DNA of 64,000 bases from Gemmatimonadota bacterium (GTDB lineage Bacteria > Gemmatimonadota > Gemmatimonadetes > Gemmatimonadales > Gemmatimonadaceae): positions 1 through 64,000 of the forward strand of contig JAQBQB010000023.1 of the NCBI GenBank assembly GCA_028287235.1, in the 5' to 3' direction. The number at the start of each line of letters is the position of its first letter. The first letter of the stretch is position 1. Positions 17,201 to 26,147 of the stretch are shown in pieces. Below the pieces are notes generated by a model, which saw only the letters and a program-made list of their open reading frames with translations, was not told the origin of the DNA and searched no databases. A program made the position numbers and the translations under genes.

Positions 17201-17487
17201 CATGGGGTGGTCTCGTGGGCACCACGGGCGTTCCGCCGACGATCGACGGCGGCGGGATCACGGCTCCGGGCTTGGCATTCTATGACTCTCAGGGACGTTG
17301 GGCGATCGAGAATGAAGGCATCGCGCCCGACATCGAGGTGGAGAACACCGCCGCCGACGTCATCAAGGGACATGATCCGCAGCTCGAGCGCGCCGTACGC
17401 GAGGCGCTCAGGCTGCTCGAGCAGAGTCCTGTGAAGCACCTCGCCAGGCCGGTGCCGATCGACCGGGCGTCGAAGAAGCCGAACTGA
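14215..17487 (+). CDS. Exported tricorn-type S41 protease
   Basis: 1090 residues from the ATG at 14215, with GGGAG about eight bases upstream. A signal peptide (ALLVGLSLAASAAVAPAQG) is followed by two stretches of beta-propeller repeats (QFSPDGSLVAF, VWSPDGTQLAWF, TWSPDSRWIAY), a PDZ domain near residues 760-850, and the C-terminal S41 core. The tricorn catalytic residues are recognisable: His in VVGHSYLAG and Ser974 in NESAGSGGDALPYYF, with the acidic NEGIAPDIEV segment after it. Tricorn proteases degrade oligopeptides to short products. This one is predicted to be periplasmic because of the signal peptide, unlike the archaeal cytosolic enzyme. It follows the GntR gene behind its own operator-bearing promoter. 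Confidence 0.88.
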   Translation: MFRRAPALLVGLSLAASAAVAPAQGTRLLRHPTINGNAIAFEYGGDLWVTTRAGGAARRLTATPDVETDPQFSPDGSLVAFTRTAAGNTDVYVVSAAGGEPRRLTYHPGVDRVRGWTPDGKRIVFASDRASAPQAAYLRLFTIPATGGVEEPLPMPRAFTGTYSPDARRFAYEEISTVFIPAWYEASMWRHYRGGRTHPVRIMDLASYAVEKLPWKDSNDSDPMWVGSTVYFLSDRNFVTNLFSYDLGTKQLKQVTHHDDADIMTASAGSDAIVYEQGGTLHLFDAKSGQDRALQIDVVGDFPWARPQLKRVGSMIREASLSPTGVRAAFEARGDIFTVPADKGDYRNLSKTPGAHDRNPVWSPDGTQLAWFSDANGEDRLMIGDQLGLTPARAIALPATAYFSNLSWSPNGKTLVTDDNHLSLWTIDVASGRATKLDSDTYATPGRDLDATWSPDSRWIAYSKSLDSHLRAIFVRSLADAQSKQLTDGLADAISPAFDASGKYLYFLASTDYGPRTGWVEMSAVDRPVRRSVYLAVLSAGEPSPLLPESGDEAAGPVPPKSKPDSVVRIDLAGINQRILSLEVPPGDYNSLTAGPAGMVFYTEPGLDVTGRGGAGLRLQRYQLKDHAAATFLDGVRSYTLSGDRKKLLYSAGGGAGARWGIVPTAGPAKVGDGAVNVAQLESWVDPRAEWAEIFRESWRNQRDFFYDPKMHGADWQAVSAKYTPLLPYVNHRSDLGYLIAQTGGELVVGHSYLAGAGDVPSDPPVAVGLLGADYTVENGHYRIHHVYTGENWNPELRAPLSAPGIQVTEGDYLLEVNGRPIAPPMNVFQVFEGTAGHQTVLRVNSTPSAEGSRLVTVVPTPSEDALRTRAWIEDNRRKVDELSGGKLAYVWLPNTSIPGYTAFTRYFYAQQDKDGAVIDERYNEGGLVADYIVNELDRKPMGYFALRGGKSWTSPGAGIFGPKVMLINESAGSGGDALPYYFQIRHIGPLVGTRTWGGLVGTTGVPPTIDGGGITAPGLAFYDSQGRWAIENEGIAPDIEVENTAADVIKGHDPQLERAVREALRLLEQSPVKHLARPVPIDRASKKPN

Positions 17488-17510
17488 CCGCATTCTCCGC
17501 CGGAGCTCTC

Positions 17511-19193
17511 ATGCGCTCGTCCACGATCGTACGCGCCGCGGCGCTCGCCACGCTGGCGCTGGCGCTGGCGTCGAACGTCTCACGCGCCGCCGCGGCAGCC
17601 ACGCGCTTCGAGATCCGCGTCGCGCGGGGTGCACACGCGGCACCGATCACCGGCCGTCTCATTCTCGTGCTGGCGAAGACGGCGACACCCGAGCCGCGAT
17701 TCGCCATCTCTGCGCGCGGTCCGGCCATCTTTGGCGTCGACCTGGACCAGCTCGCTCCCGGCCAGCCCGCCGTGGTCGACGAGCGCGCGCTCGGCTTTCC
17801 ACGGTCCATCGCCGACCTGCCACCGGGGGATTACTACGCGCAGGCGGTGATCAATCTGTACGAGCAGGTGCGCCGCGCCGACGGCAAGACCATCTGGGTG
17901 CACATGAATGACGGCGCGGTCGAGTTCTTCAGCATCGCGCCGGGCAACCTGTACAGCGAGCCGCAGCTCGTGCACATCGGCGGCGACGGCGGCGGTGTCG
18001 TGACCATCGAGATCGCGCACGTCATTCCGCCGGCCGCGCGACCCACCGACACCGAGTGGCTCAAGCACGTTCGGATTCAGAGCCCCATGCTCACGAAGTT
18101 CTGGGGACGGCCGATCTACGTGCACGCGCACCTGCTGCTCCCCAAGGGCTACGACCAGCACCCCGAGGTCTCATATCCGAGCATCTACACGCTCGGCCAT
18201 GGCGACACGCCGCTGTCCTTCTCGACGACGCCGCCGCGCAACGGCGCACCGAACGCGATCAATCCCGTGACGGGTCTCGAAAGCGGGTACGCGACCTATC
18301 AGGCGTGGAGCTCCGACGCATTTCCGCGCGTCATTGCCATTACGCTCGAGCAGCAGACGCCCTACTTCCCCGACTCGTACTCGGTGAACTCGGCGAACAA
18401 CGGTCCGTACGGCGACGCCATCGTGCAGGAGATAATTCCTTATCTCGAAGAGCATTTTCGTATCATCCGCAAGCCATACGCGCGGCAGCTCGAGGGTGCA
18501 TCGACAAGTGGGTGGCAGAGCCTGGCGATGCAGCTCCAGCATCCGGCGTTCTTCGGCGGCGCGTGGATCTTTCAGCCCGACCCGATCGATCTCACGCGCT
18601 ACCAGATGACGGACATCTACAAGGACACGAACGCGTTCGTCGCGCAGACGGGCCCGTTCACCTCCGCCGACCGAGGCTTCCAGCGCACCACCGACGGCCA
18701 GGTCGTGATCACGACGCGAGACCTCAGCCGGTTCGAGGCGGTGCTCGGCAGTCATGGGCGCGCCGCCTATCAGCTCGAGGGCTGGGAGGCCGTCTACGGC
18801 CCCGTCGGCGCCGACGGCTATCCCGTTCCTCTCTGGGACAAGCTGACGGGAACGATCGACCACACGGTGGCGAGCTACATGCGCGACAACGGCTTCGATC
18901 TCCGCGCGTACGCCGAAAAAAACTGGTCGACACTCGGTCCGCAGCTCGGCGGCAAGCTGCACTTCTCGGCCGGCGACATGGACGACTACTGGCTCAATCT
19001 CGCCGTCTACAAGTTCGAGGATTTTCTGAAGAGCACCACCGCCCCGCACGTCGACGCCGACTTCACGTATGGCCGCCCGATGAAGGGCCACAGCTGGCAC
19101 CCCACGACGTGGGCCGATTTCATTCGCAGAGCGTCGGCGGCCATCGCCGCCGCGGCACCGGCGGGTGAGAATTCAAGGGCTTGGCACTACTGA
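17511..19193 (+). CDS. Exported esterase-like alpha/beta hydrolase
   Basis: 560 residues, GGAG upstream of the ATG, 23 bases after the tricorn stop. It has a signal peptide (AAALATLALALASNVSRAAAAA), an N-terminal beta-rich part to about residue 185, then a putative esterase domain: YVHAHLLLPKGYD, SYPSIYTLGHGD, FPRVIAITLEQQTPYFPDSY, GDAIVQEIIPYLEEHFRI and a nucleophile-elbow-like GASTSGW. The elbow departs from GxSxG, so which Ser is catalytic is uncertain. A late GHSWHP could supply the His. It resembles Esterase D/IroE-type proteins in layout. The substrate is unknown; co-transcription with the tricorn protease suggests a periplasmic role in the same degradation programme. Confidence 0.68.
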   Translation: MRSSTIVRAAALATLALALASNVSRAAAAATRFEIRVARGAHAAPITGRLILVLAKTATPEPRFAISARGPAIFGVDLDQLAPGQPAVVDERALGFPRSIADLPPGDYYAQAVINLYEQVRRADGKTIWVHMNDGAVEFFSIAPGNLYSEPQLVHIGGDGGGVVTIEIAHVIPPAARPTDTEWLKHVRIQSPMLTKFWGRPIYVHAHLLLPKGYDQHPEVSYPSIYTLGHGDTPLSFSTTPPRNGAPNAINPVTGLESGYATYQAWSSDAFPRVIAITLEQQTPYFPDSYSVNSANNGPYGDAIVQEIIPYLEEHFRIIRKPYARQLEGASTSGWQSLAMQLQHPAFFGGAWIFQPDPIDLTRYQMTDIYKDTNAFVAQTGPFTSADRGFQRTTDGQVVITTRDLSRFEAVLGSHGRAAYQLEGWEAVYGPVGADGYPVPLWDKLTGTIDHTVASYMRDNGFDLRAYAEKNWSTLGPQLGGKLHFSAGDMDDYWLNLAVYKFEDFLKSTTAPHVDADFTYGRPMKGHSWHPTTWADFIRRASAAIAAAAPAGENSRAWHY

Positions 19194-19255
19194 GGAGCGA
19201 TCCGATCAATTCGGATTGATCCAGTTCGATCAAACCTCATCGTGACGGTGACACC

Positions 19256-20002
19256 ATGACCCAACTCGAGCAAGACGTTCGCTTTCTCAAGCGCTATGCG
19301 GCGGTGACGACCGCATTGATGCTCGTCGCCACGGTGGCCGCGTTCACGCGCGCGCCCGCGCACGAGAAGTTCACCGAGATCGACGTGGAGCGCATCAACA
19401 TCGTCGAGCCGAATGGGGCGTACCGCATGGTGCTCTCGAACCGCCCGCGCTCGATCGGTCCGATTTACAAGGGCAAGCCGTTCGGCTACGAGGGTGGCGG
19501 CCGGCCGGGGATCATCTTCTTCAACGACGAAGGCACCGAGAACGGCGGGCTCACGTTCACCGGCCAGCGCGGCGCCGACGGAAAATACCAGTCGTCGACG
19601 CACATGTCGTTCGACCAGTTCAATCAGGATCAGGTGCTGAACCTCGACTACGCCGACAACAACGGTCAGCGCCGCGTCGGCTTCTCGGTCAACGACCGTT
19701 CCGAGGACGACATCCACGACATGGTGATGCGCCGCGACTCGATCATGAAGCTCGCCGACACGGCCGCGCGCTCGGCGGCGCTTCGCCAATGGGCAGCCCC
19801 GCGCAATGGCGTGCCGCTCGTCGCACAGCGTCTCTTCGTGGGCCGCGATCCCGCGAAGTCGGCGATCGTCAACCTCGAGGACCGGAACGGCAAGTCGCGC
19901 CTGCGGCTCGTCGTCGACTCACTCGGCGCGGCACGCATCGAGTTTCTCGATGCGTCGGGCCGGGTGACCAACACCCTGTCGGATGCGAGCAAGCCTCGGT
20001 GA
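19256..20002 (+). CDS. Membrane-anchored hypothetical protein
   Basis: 248 residues. There is one hydrophobic segment near the N-terminus (residues about 14-31, AAVTTALMLVATVAAF), followed by an exported or periplasmic domain rich in strands: FTEIDVERINIVEPNG, YRMVLSNRPR, GIIFFNDEGTENGGLTF, and two later repeats of an L-D-R-NG-K-R-RL type. I do not recognise a characterised family. It lies 62 bases after the esterase gene and converges on the PBP4 gene with 21 bases between stops. An inverted repeat, GATCAA and TTGATC (19204-19221), lies in the gap upstream. Confidence 0.6.
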   Translation: MTQLEQDVRFLKRYAAVTTALMLVATVAAFTRAPAHEKFTEIDVERINIVEPNGAYRMVLSNRPRSIGPIYKGKPFGYEGGGRPGIIFFNDEGTENGGLTFTGQRGADGKYQSSTHMSFDQFNQDQVLNLDYADNNGQRRVGFSVNDRSEDDIHDMVMRRDSIMKLADTAARSAALRQWAAPRNGVPLVAQRLFVGRDPAKSAIVNLEDRNGKSRLRLVVDSLGAARIEFLDASGRVTNTLSDASKPR

Positions 20003-20023
20003 TTGAACCGCGGTCGATCCAAC

Positions 20024-21616
20024 TCAGCTAATCGGTCCACCCCACATCGCCGCGGCAATCTCGCCGAGGGCCTGGCCAACCAGCAGCGCCGCATCGCCCG
20101 GATAGTTCGGCGGGAACGGGACGCGATTGGCGTAAATAGCAAACGCTAATCTCTTCCCGGAGCTGGTCGTCATGTAGCCCGCCAGCCCTTTGCCGGTGAC
20201 GATCGTGCGCCGGTTGAGGGGATCGAACACCGAGAACGTGCCCGTCTTGGCGAACACGTGACCGGCCGCCGGCGCCTGCGCCTGGATGTTCCAAAGCGTG
20301 CCGTCGCGCCCCAGAATCGGCAGCGCCTTGCGGAAGAGCGCCGTGTCCGGACGCGTCGCCATATAGGCGAGGTACTGCGCCATGAACGCCGGCGAGTAGA
20401 ACGCGCCCGGCGCGCCGCCCGCGCCGTCGCCTTGCGCGGCGGCCATGAGATCGAGCCCCGCACGCTGCAGGAAATCATGCTCGGCGTCGAAGCCTGCCTG
20501 CACTGCGCCGCGACCGGGCGTGTGGCCGGCGATCGCGCCGACGACGTACGGCATCATGCTGGCGTGCAGGTTCTGGCTCACCTTCAAGATGACCTTCACC
20601 GCTTCGGCCAACGGCAGCGACACGTGCTCGGCGACGCGCGTCGAATCACCGTAGCCCGTCGCGAGCCGAGCGAAGTCGACGTGGTCGCTCGCTCCGCCCT
20701 GCACCGTGATGCCGCGCTCCTTGAGCGCGGCCACGAACGCTCGCGCCGCCATCTCGGACGGGCTGTCGACGGGTACGCTCATGACGAGCGGCGCGCCGCC
20801 CGCGGCGTACGACCCCGTGAGCCGCACCGTCACCACACCGCTCGCTGAATCTCGCGTGATCATGCGCCGGAGCGCCGGTGTGGATCCCGGCGCACCGGTC
20901 TTCAGCTCGTTGGTGAGTCGAAACAGTCCGAGGTCGGGCGACACTCGCACGCTCACTGCATCACCCGCCTTCGCGCCCGGCGCGATGAGCAGATCCACGA
21001 CATTGTCGTTGACGACGATCGGCGAGATGACGACCCCCGTGCCCAACTCCCGCTCGCCCTGCGGGAACAGACTGACGTCGACGAGCACGCGTCCGTCGAC
21101 CTGCTTGATCCCCTTCGCCGCGACCTGCCCCGCGAGCTCGCGCAGCACCGCGAGCGGATCGCCGAGTGCCTTGGCGACGGAGTCGCCGCGTCCGGCGTAC
21201 GAGTGATCTTCGTTCGTGAACCCGAGCGTGTCGCCGAACGCGCGGCCGGAGAGATTCGCGTCGCCGCTGCCGACGAGCACGAGATCCCCCTTCAACACGC
21301 CGCCCGTGATCGGACCGGTGCGATACACCGGTGTATGAAACCGGTAATCGGCGCCAAGCAGACCGAGCGCGGTGCCGGTGGTGAGCAGCTTCGTCGTCGA
21401 GCCGGGAGTGAAGAGCTGCTCGGCGTTCAAGCCGTACACCATCTTCTTGGCGTCGAGATCGTACGCCGCCACGCCGAAGGTGGCGTGGATCAGCTCGGGG
21501 CGGCTTTGGATTTCGGCGATCTTCGCCGACAGCGCCTGGTTCTGCGCCGGCAGCGTCTGAACGGCGGCGAGCGCGATCGTCGCGCCGAACGCGACACGTC
21601 GGGTGAAGTACGTCAT
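20024..21616 (-). CDS. dacB: PBP4-type D-alanyl-D-alanine carboxypeptidase/endopeptidase (S13)
   Basis: 530 residues with a signal peptide (ATIALAAVQTLPAQ). All three penicillin-binding motifs are present: SxxK in PGSTTK (Ser73, Lys76), SxN in KVSQNLHA, and KTG in FAKTGTFS. The long insertion between the first two motifs is typical of S13 enzymes. These remove the terminal D-Ala from stem peptides and cut D-Ala-meso-DAP cross-links. The ATG overlaps the stop of the D-aminoacylase family gene (TGATG), making this the last of eight genes in the minus-strand operon. Housekeeping PBP4 is usually encoded elsewhere; its position beside SusC/SusD and VanX suggests a catabolic role on captured peptidoglycan. 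Confidence 0.9.
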   Translation of the reverse strand: MTYFTRRVAFGATIALAAVQTLPAQNQALSAKIAEIQSRPELIHATFGVAAYDLDAKKMVYGLNAEQLFTPGSTTKLLTTGTALGLLGADYRFHTPVYRTGPITGGVLKGDLVLVGSGDANLSGRAFGDTLGFTNEDHSYAGRGDSVAKALGDPLAVLRELAGQVAAKGIKQVDGRVLVDVSLFPQGERELGTGVVISPIVVNDNVVDLLIAPGAKAGDAVSVRVSPDLGLFRLTNELKTGAPGSTPALRRMITRDSASGVVTVRLTGSYAAGGAPLVMSVPVDSPSEMAARAFVAALKERGITVQGGASDHVDFARLATGYGDSTRVAEHVSLPLAEAVKVILKVSQNLHASMMPYVVGAIAGHTPGRGAVQAGFDAEHDFLQRAGLDLMAAAQGDGAGGAPGAFYSPAFMAQYLAYMATRPDTALFRKALPILGRDGTLWNIQAQAPAAGHVFAKTGTFSVFDPLNRRTIVTGKGLAGYMTTSSGKRLAFAIYANRVPFPPNYPGDAALLVGQALGEIAAAMWGGPIS

Positions 21617-23250
21617 CACATCGCTCCCGGCCCGCGGAGGGCCCGTCCGGCTTTCGCGCCGGTGTGTTTGCCGTGGTCGATCGTCACGACGCCGTTGACG
21701 AGCACCCACTCGATGCCCGTCGGGAATTCCATCGGCTTCTCGTACGTCGCCATGTCCTGCAGTTTGTCGAAATCGAAGATCGTGACGTCGGCCCAGTTCC
21801 CCACCGCGATGGTTCCACGGTTGGCGAGCCGCATACGCGTGGCGGGCCAGCCGGTCATCTTGCGGATGGCCTCGGGAAGGGTGAGCACGTGCCGCTCCTT
21901 CACGTACTTGGCGATCACGCGCGGAAAATTTCCGAAGCTGCGCGGGTGCGGCAGCCCGGTCTCGTCGGGCACGCCAATCTGCGCGACCGCCCCGGCGTCG
22001 CTGCCGATGCTCGTCCATGGAAAGCGCAGTGCCGTCTCGATGTCCGCCTCGCCCATCATGTGATAGATCGCCATGACGCGGCCGCGGCCCTGCGACACCA
22101 GGTCCCAGGCGGCGTCCTGCGGCTCCTTGCCCATCTCCTTCGCGATCTGCGTGATGTTCTTCTGCTCGTACTTCGCGTTGGCCGGGTTGCGTGCGTTGAC
22201 GAGCACCACACCGTCCCACCCGCCCGCGGCATCGATGATGTTCCACCAACCGGGCGAGCCGGTCGTGATCTCGCTCTTGAGGCGTGCGCGAATCGCCGGA
22301 TTCGCCAACCGCGCCTTGAGCGAATCGGTCCCACCCTCGTGTGCCCAGCTCGGGATGGTCGCTTCGAGCCCAGTGCCGCCCGCCGTGTAGACGTAGAGAT
22401 CCGCGGCAACGTCGACGCCGCGCGCCCGCGCCGCGTCGACCGTCTTGCCCACGGAGTCCATGAGGATTCCCCAACTGGGCCGGTCGCCCACCTTGAGATG
22501 GAACACCTCGACCTGCGCGCCCGAGCCTTCGCCGACGGCAATGGCTTCTCTGACTGCGTCGACGACCTCCTTTCCTTCGCCGCGAATGTGGCTCGCGTAC
22601 GTGCCGCCGTATGCCGCCGCGGCCTTGGCGACCTCCACCAGCTCGGCCGTGGTGCTGTAGCTCGACGGCGGATAGATGAGCGCCGTCGTCATACCCATCG
22701 CGCCGCCGCGCATCGCGGTGTCCATGATCGCGCGCATCCGCGCCAGCTCGGGCGCCGTCGGCGCGCGTGCCGATTGGCCGAGCACGGCAACGCGTGCCTG
22801 CGTCTCGCTGAAGTAGCTGCCGAAGTTGATGCTGATGCCGCTCTTCTCGAGGTTGTCGAAGTACTCGTGAACGCGCGCGGCGGGCACCGGAGTGCCGCCC
22901 TCGCCGCCGATCGCCGTCGTCACGCCTTCCTGCAGCTTGTTCTCGGCGCGTCCGTTGCGCGGCAGCACCGAGCCCGATTGGTCCATCATGTCGATCCAAC
23001 CCGGGCTCACGTACTTGCCCTTCGCGTCGATTTCCTGTTTGCCGCGCGCGGCGATCTTCCCGATCTTGGCGAAGCGTCCGTCGCGAATTCCCACGTCGGC
23101 GAGAATCCACGGATTCCCTTCTCCGTCGAGCACGCGGCCGTTGCGGATCACCACGTCGTAGGTCGAGTCGGCGCGCGGAGCCTGCGCCGCGGCGGAGAGT
23201 GCGGCGCCGCCGATCAGAGCGAGCGATGACGCGAGAGTGCAGACACGCAT
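21616..23250 (-). CDS. D-aminoacylase / N-acyl-D-amino-acid deacylase family amidohydrolase
   Basis: 544 residues with a signal peptide (LIGGAALSAAAQ). The layout is that of D-aminoacylases: a beta-sandwich start YDVVIRNGRVLDGEGNP, then PGWIDMMDQSG, VTTAIGGEGGTP, YASHIRGEG, VFHLKVG and IGSDAGAV, closing with NWADVTIFD. The family hydrolyses N-acyl-D-amino acids, and some members release D-residues from peptides. Two metal features differ from the classical enzyme. The first HxH after PG-ID is replaced by MDQ, and the usual Cys ligand is a Glu in GGEGG. The later two His and the Asp are kept. It is probably a single-metal subgroup. Being exported, it would act on periplasmic D-substrates. Confidence 0.83.
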   Translation of the reverse strand: MRVCTLASSLALIGGAALSAAAQAPRADSTYDVVIRNGRVLDGEGNPWILADVGIRDGRFAKIGKIAARGKQEIDAKGKYVSPGWIDMMDQSGSVLPRNGRAENKLQEGVTTAIGGEGGTPVPAARVHEYFDNLEKSGISINFGSYFSETQARVAVLGQSARAPTAPELARMRAIMDTAMRGGAMGMTTALIYPPSSYSTTAELVEVAKAAAAYGGTYASHIRGEGKEVVDAVREAIAVGEGSGAQVEVFHLKVGDRPSWGILMDSVGKTVDAARARGVDVAADLYVYTAGGTGLEATIPSWAHEGGTDSLKARLANPAIRARLKSEITTGSPGWWNIIDAAGGWDGVVLVNARNPANAKYEQKNITQIAKEMGKEPQDAAWDLVSQGRGRVMAIYHMMGEADIETALRFPWTSIGSDAGAVAQIGVPDETGLPHPRSFGNFPRVIAKYVKERHVLTLPEAIRKMTGWPATRMRLANRGTIAVGNWADVTIFDFDKLQDMATYEKPMEFPTGIEWVLVNGVVTIDHGKHTGAKAGRALRGPGAM

Positions 23251-23260
23251 GTGGATGATC

Positions 23261-24841
23261 TCAGGGTGAGGACTGTGAAGCGCCGACGCGCTTGAACTCG
23301 TCGACGTCTTCGTTGCGCAGGGCGGCGGGCGTGAGCGACTGCCAGAGCTTGAGCGACGACACCTGGCCGACGGGATTGACGACGAACGTCACGAGGCCCG
23401 TGCCCTCGCGGCGGTCGCGCCACGTGATCTTGTAGCTGTCGTTCGCCCAGTGCTCGAGGTCGCCGGTGAATCCCGAGCCGAAGTGCAGCACTTGATGGCC
23501 GCCCTCCGCCGCGACGTGCACGTCGCCATACATCTCGTTGGTGTACTGTCCAACGAAATGCTCCGGCGACACGGAGGACCGCGTGTCCTTCGGGCGCGCC
23601 GCGTCGACCAGCTTCGCGGCGGCAGCCTGTGCGGCCTCCTGCGCCCTTGTCTGCGCGAGCATGATGCCGCTCCAGTCGCGCGCCGGCGCGCCGAGGTAGG
23701 CGTCGACCACCCGCCGTGCGATTGCGGCGAACGTGTTGTTGTGCCCCTCGGTGTTCGTGAGGATCACGATGCCGAGCCGCCGCTCGGGAATCAGCGTCAC
23801 CTGCGAGAGCATGCCGTCGATGCCGCCGGTGTGCGACAATACCTTGACGCCAAGGTAATCGTACATCCCGATGCCGAGCCCATACGCGTGAAAGTGCGTC
23901 GAGGGCGAGAGGGAGTCGTCGGCGCTGGGAACGATCGTCTGCGGCGATTCGATCTCGCGCAGCGTGGCCGGCTTGATGAGCTGGGTCGTTCCCACGCGTC
24001 CGTTGGCCAGCAGGAAACGCAGCCACTGCGCCATGTCCAGCACGTTCGAGTTGATCGACCCGGCCGGTCCAATGTTGTCGATATTCCGCCAGGGAATCGG
24101 CGTCGCCGCTGCCCCGTCCGATAGGTGCGGCGAGGCGAGGTTCGTCTGCCCGGCGAGCGCGCGCACGGTCGTGCTGCTCAACGTCATGCCGAGCGGGCGG
24201 AAGATCCGCTGCGTGACGAGGCTGTCCCAGCTCGTCCCGCCGGCCGCGGCCGCCGCTTCGCCGGCCGTCATGACCATGACGTTCTGGTAGCCGTACTGCG
24301 AGCGGAAGCTGCTGTTCGGCTTCAGGAACCGAATGCGCCGGATGATCTCGGCGCGATCGAACGGGGACGCGTACCAGAGCATGTCGCCCCGGCGTCCGAG
24401 GCCGCTCCGGTGTGATAAGAGATCTCGTATCGTCATCTCTCGCGTGACGTACGGATCGTACATCTGGAAGCCCGGGAGAAATTTCGTCGCGGGATCGTCC
24501 CACTTCATGCGGCCGGCGTCGACCATCATGCCCGCGACGGTCGAGGTGAAGAATTTCGAGTTCGAGCCGATCGCGAACAGCGTGTGAGCGTCGACCGGCG
24601 CCGGCTTCCCTGCTTCGCGAACACCGAACCCCTTGGCGTACACCACCGAATTGTCTTTCACGATGGCGATCGCGAGCCCGGCGATTCCCCACGTTTTGAC
24701 TGCGTCCTGGATGTAGGCGTCCAGGCCGGCGAGCGGCACCGGTGCCGCCGACGCCTGCTGAGCAAGCGCCGGAGCCCCCACCGCCATGAAGGCGGTGAGG
24801 GCCAGGTATCCGTGCAACGTCCGTAAACCGCGGCGCTGCAT
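23261..24841 (-). CDS. Exported S12 serine hydrolase (beta-lactamase/DD-peptidase fold)
   Basis: 526 residues, signal peptide ending near ALAQQ. S12 motifs are SxxK in GSNSK (Ser93, Lys96), Tyr-x-Asn in YGYQN, and HTGG replacing KTG. Residues from about 400 form a C-terminal beta domain of the DUF3471 kind (VGQYTNEMYGDVHV, then strand-rich sequence). The fold includes DD-peptidases, D-aminopeptidases, esterases and class C beta-lactamases, so the reaction cannot be fixed; in this operon a D-peptidase is most likely. Start five bases after the SusD stop, end ten bases before the D-aminoacylase gene. It is a paralogue of the gene at 31629-33128, which shares SFRS-x-x-YQNVM. Confidence 0.85.
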   Translation of the reverse strand: MQRRGLRTLHGYLALTAFMAVGAPALAQQASAAPVPLAGLDAYIQDAVKTWGIAGLAIAIVKDNSVVYAKGFGVREAGKPAPVDAHTLFAIGSNSKFFTSTVAGMMVDAGRMKWDDPATKFLPGFQMYDPYVTREMTIRDLLSHRSGLGRRGDMLWYASPFDRAEIIRRIRFLKPNSSFRSQYGYQNVMVMTAGEAAAAAGGTSWDSLVTQRIFRPLGMTLSSTTVRALAGQTNLASPHLSDGAAATPIPWRNIDNIGPAGSINSNVLDMAQWLRFLLANGRVGTTQLIKPATLREIESPQTIVPSADDSLSPSTHFHAYGLGIGMYDYLGVKVLSHTGGIDGMLSQVTLIPERRLGIVILTNTEGHNNTFAAIARRVVDAYLGAPARDWSGIMLAQTRAQEAAQAAAAKLVDAARPKDTRSSVSPEHFVGQYTNEMYGDVHVAAEGGHQVLHFGSGFTGDLEHWANDSYKITWRDRREGTGLVTFVVNPVGQVSSLKLWQSLTPAALRNEDVDEFKRVGASQSSP

Positions 24842-24846
24842 CTGTG

Positions 24847-26127
24847 CTAGGTGATGCTCGGATTGTTGAACCGTTCCACGTCCGGCAATGGGAGGCAGGT
24901 CGTGTTGCCGTACGTGCCACCCACTCGCGGGTAGGTGGTGCCGATCGCCGGCACGAGCGTCAGGCTGAACCGCTCGATGTCGTAGTTGCGGAACCCTTCG
25001 GCGAACAACACACGCCGGCGCTCGTCGATCACGAGGTTCTTGATCGACGCGGCATCGGTGCCGCCGGTGTACGGCTTGAGCGATACCGTGGCGCGCATCG
25101 CATTGATGATCGTCACGGCACTCGCGCCACCCTGCGCCTCGGCGAGGATCAACTGCGCCTCTTCGTACCGCGCCAGGGGAAGCGGGATCGCGTCGCCCGC
25201 GGCCGTCGTCGCCGCCGAAAACTTCTTGGGCACGGAGATGACGCTCTTCGAGTCGGCCGGACGAACCGCGGTCACGACGACCGCCGACCGAGGATCGGCC
25301 TCGCCGTTCTCGGTCAGAAGATTCAGCGACACCGGCTCGACCGTGTAGTTGCCGGTCTGCTGCGTGACGGCGAACACGCGGTTGTACCGCCGATTGTCCG
25401 CGGCGTCCGTGTTCGAGTTATAGACGAAGCCCTTCGGAACGAGCTGCGCATCGGCGATCGCGCCGGCCGAGTTGCCCTGGTAGAGTCGCATCCGCGCACG
25501 TCCGACGTACGCCGCGGTGACGACGTTCGTGAGGCCGGCGGTCGTACCGAACGTGATCGCGTCCGTGAAGCGTTTCTCGGCGAGCGCGAACATGCCCTTC
25601 TGATCGACGGCCGGACCGAGGTCGAAGGCCGCCTGGCACATCGACATGCCCAACATTCCGTAGGCGAACCCGTCGTACAGGCTTGCCTGCGCGAGCAGCG
25701 CCGTCCGATTCGGCACCTGCGCGTCGCTCCACGCGGTGAGCTTGTTGATGGCGTTCTCGTTGGAGAAGCGCGCGGTGGACAACGGCGTGTAGATCCCGGG
25801 GCCCTGGTTGCTCGTGCAACCGCTGGTGCCGTAGATGCCGTTGGTCTGGGTGTTGGCGTCGCGGCGATCGTACGGCCATTGCGCGGCGCCCAGTTGCGAG
25901 TCCGCCAGATCGTCGGAGATGATGCCTTCGACGACGACGGCCGCGCCGATGGCGCATTCGAAGTCTCCGATGGCGCTGTTCACCATCAGCGTCGCGCTGG
26001 TGGGTTGATCGAAGATCCCCACGGGCACGCTGTTCGGCGACGTGACGTCGAGATATCGGCTCGTGCTACAGGCGGCGAGGACGACCGCGCCTGCCGCGAC
26101 GGCGACTTTATTTGAGAGTCTCATCAT
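24847..26127 (-). CDS. RagB/SusD-family outer-membrane lipoprotein (second copy)
   Basis: 426 residues from the ATG at 26127 (a second ATG follows directly). The lipobox is VLAAC (Cys20). SusD hallmarks are the helix SARFSNENAINKLTAWSDAQ and the C-terminal DERRRVLFAEGFRNYDIERF with YGNTTCLPLPDVERFNNP. The gene follows the SusC partner after 20 bases. It is alignable by eye with the SusD at 6228-7502, so the two systems arose by duplication, but the middle parts diverge, which suggests different ligands. Surface binding of D-amino-acid-containing peptides is inferred from the operon only. Confidence 0.9.
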   Translation of the reverse strand: MMRLSNKVAVAAGAVVLAACSTSRYLDVTSPNSVPVGIFDQPTSATLMVNSAIGDFECAIGAAVVVEGIISDDLADSQLGAAQWPYDRRDANTQTNGIYGTSGCTSNQGPGIYTPLSTARFSNENAINKLTAWSDAQVPNRTALLAQASLYDGFAYGMLGMSMCQAAFDLGPAVDQKGMFALAEKRFTDAITFGTTAGLTNVVTAAYVGRARMRLYQGNSAGAIADAQLVPKGFVYNSNTDAADNRRYNRVFAVTQQTGNYTVEPVSLNLLTENGEADPRSAVVVTAVRPADSKSVISVPKKFSAATTAAGDAIPLPLARYEEAQLILAEAQGGASAVTIINAMRATVSLKPYTGGTDAASIKNLVIDERRRVLFAEGFRNYDIERFSLTLVPAIGTTYPRVGGTYGNTTCLPLPDVERFNNPSIT

Positions 26128-26147
26128 TTGAGTCCGTATGGTTGGTT

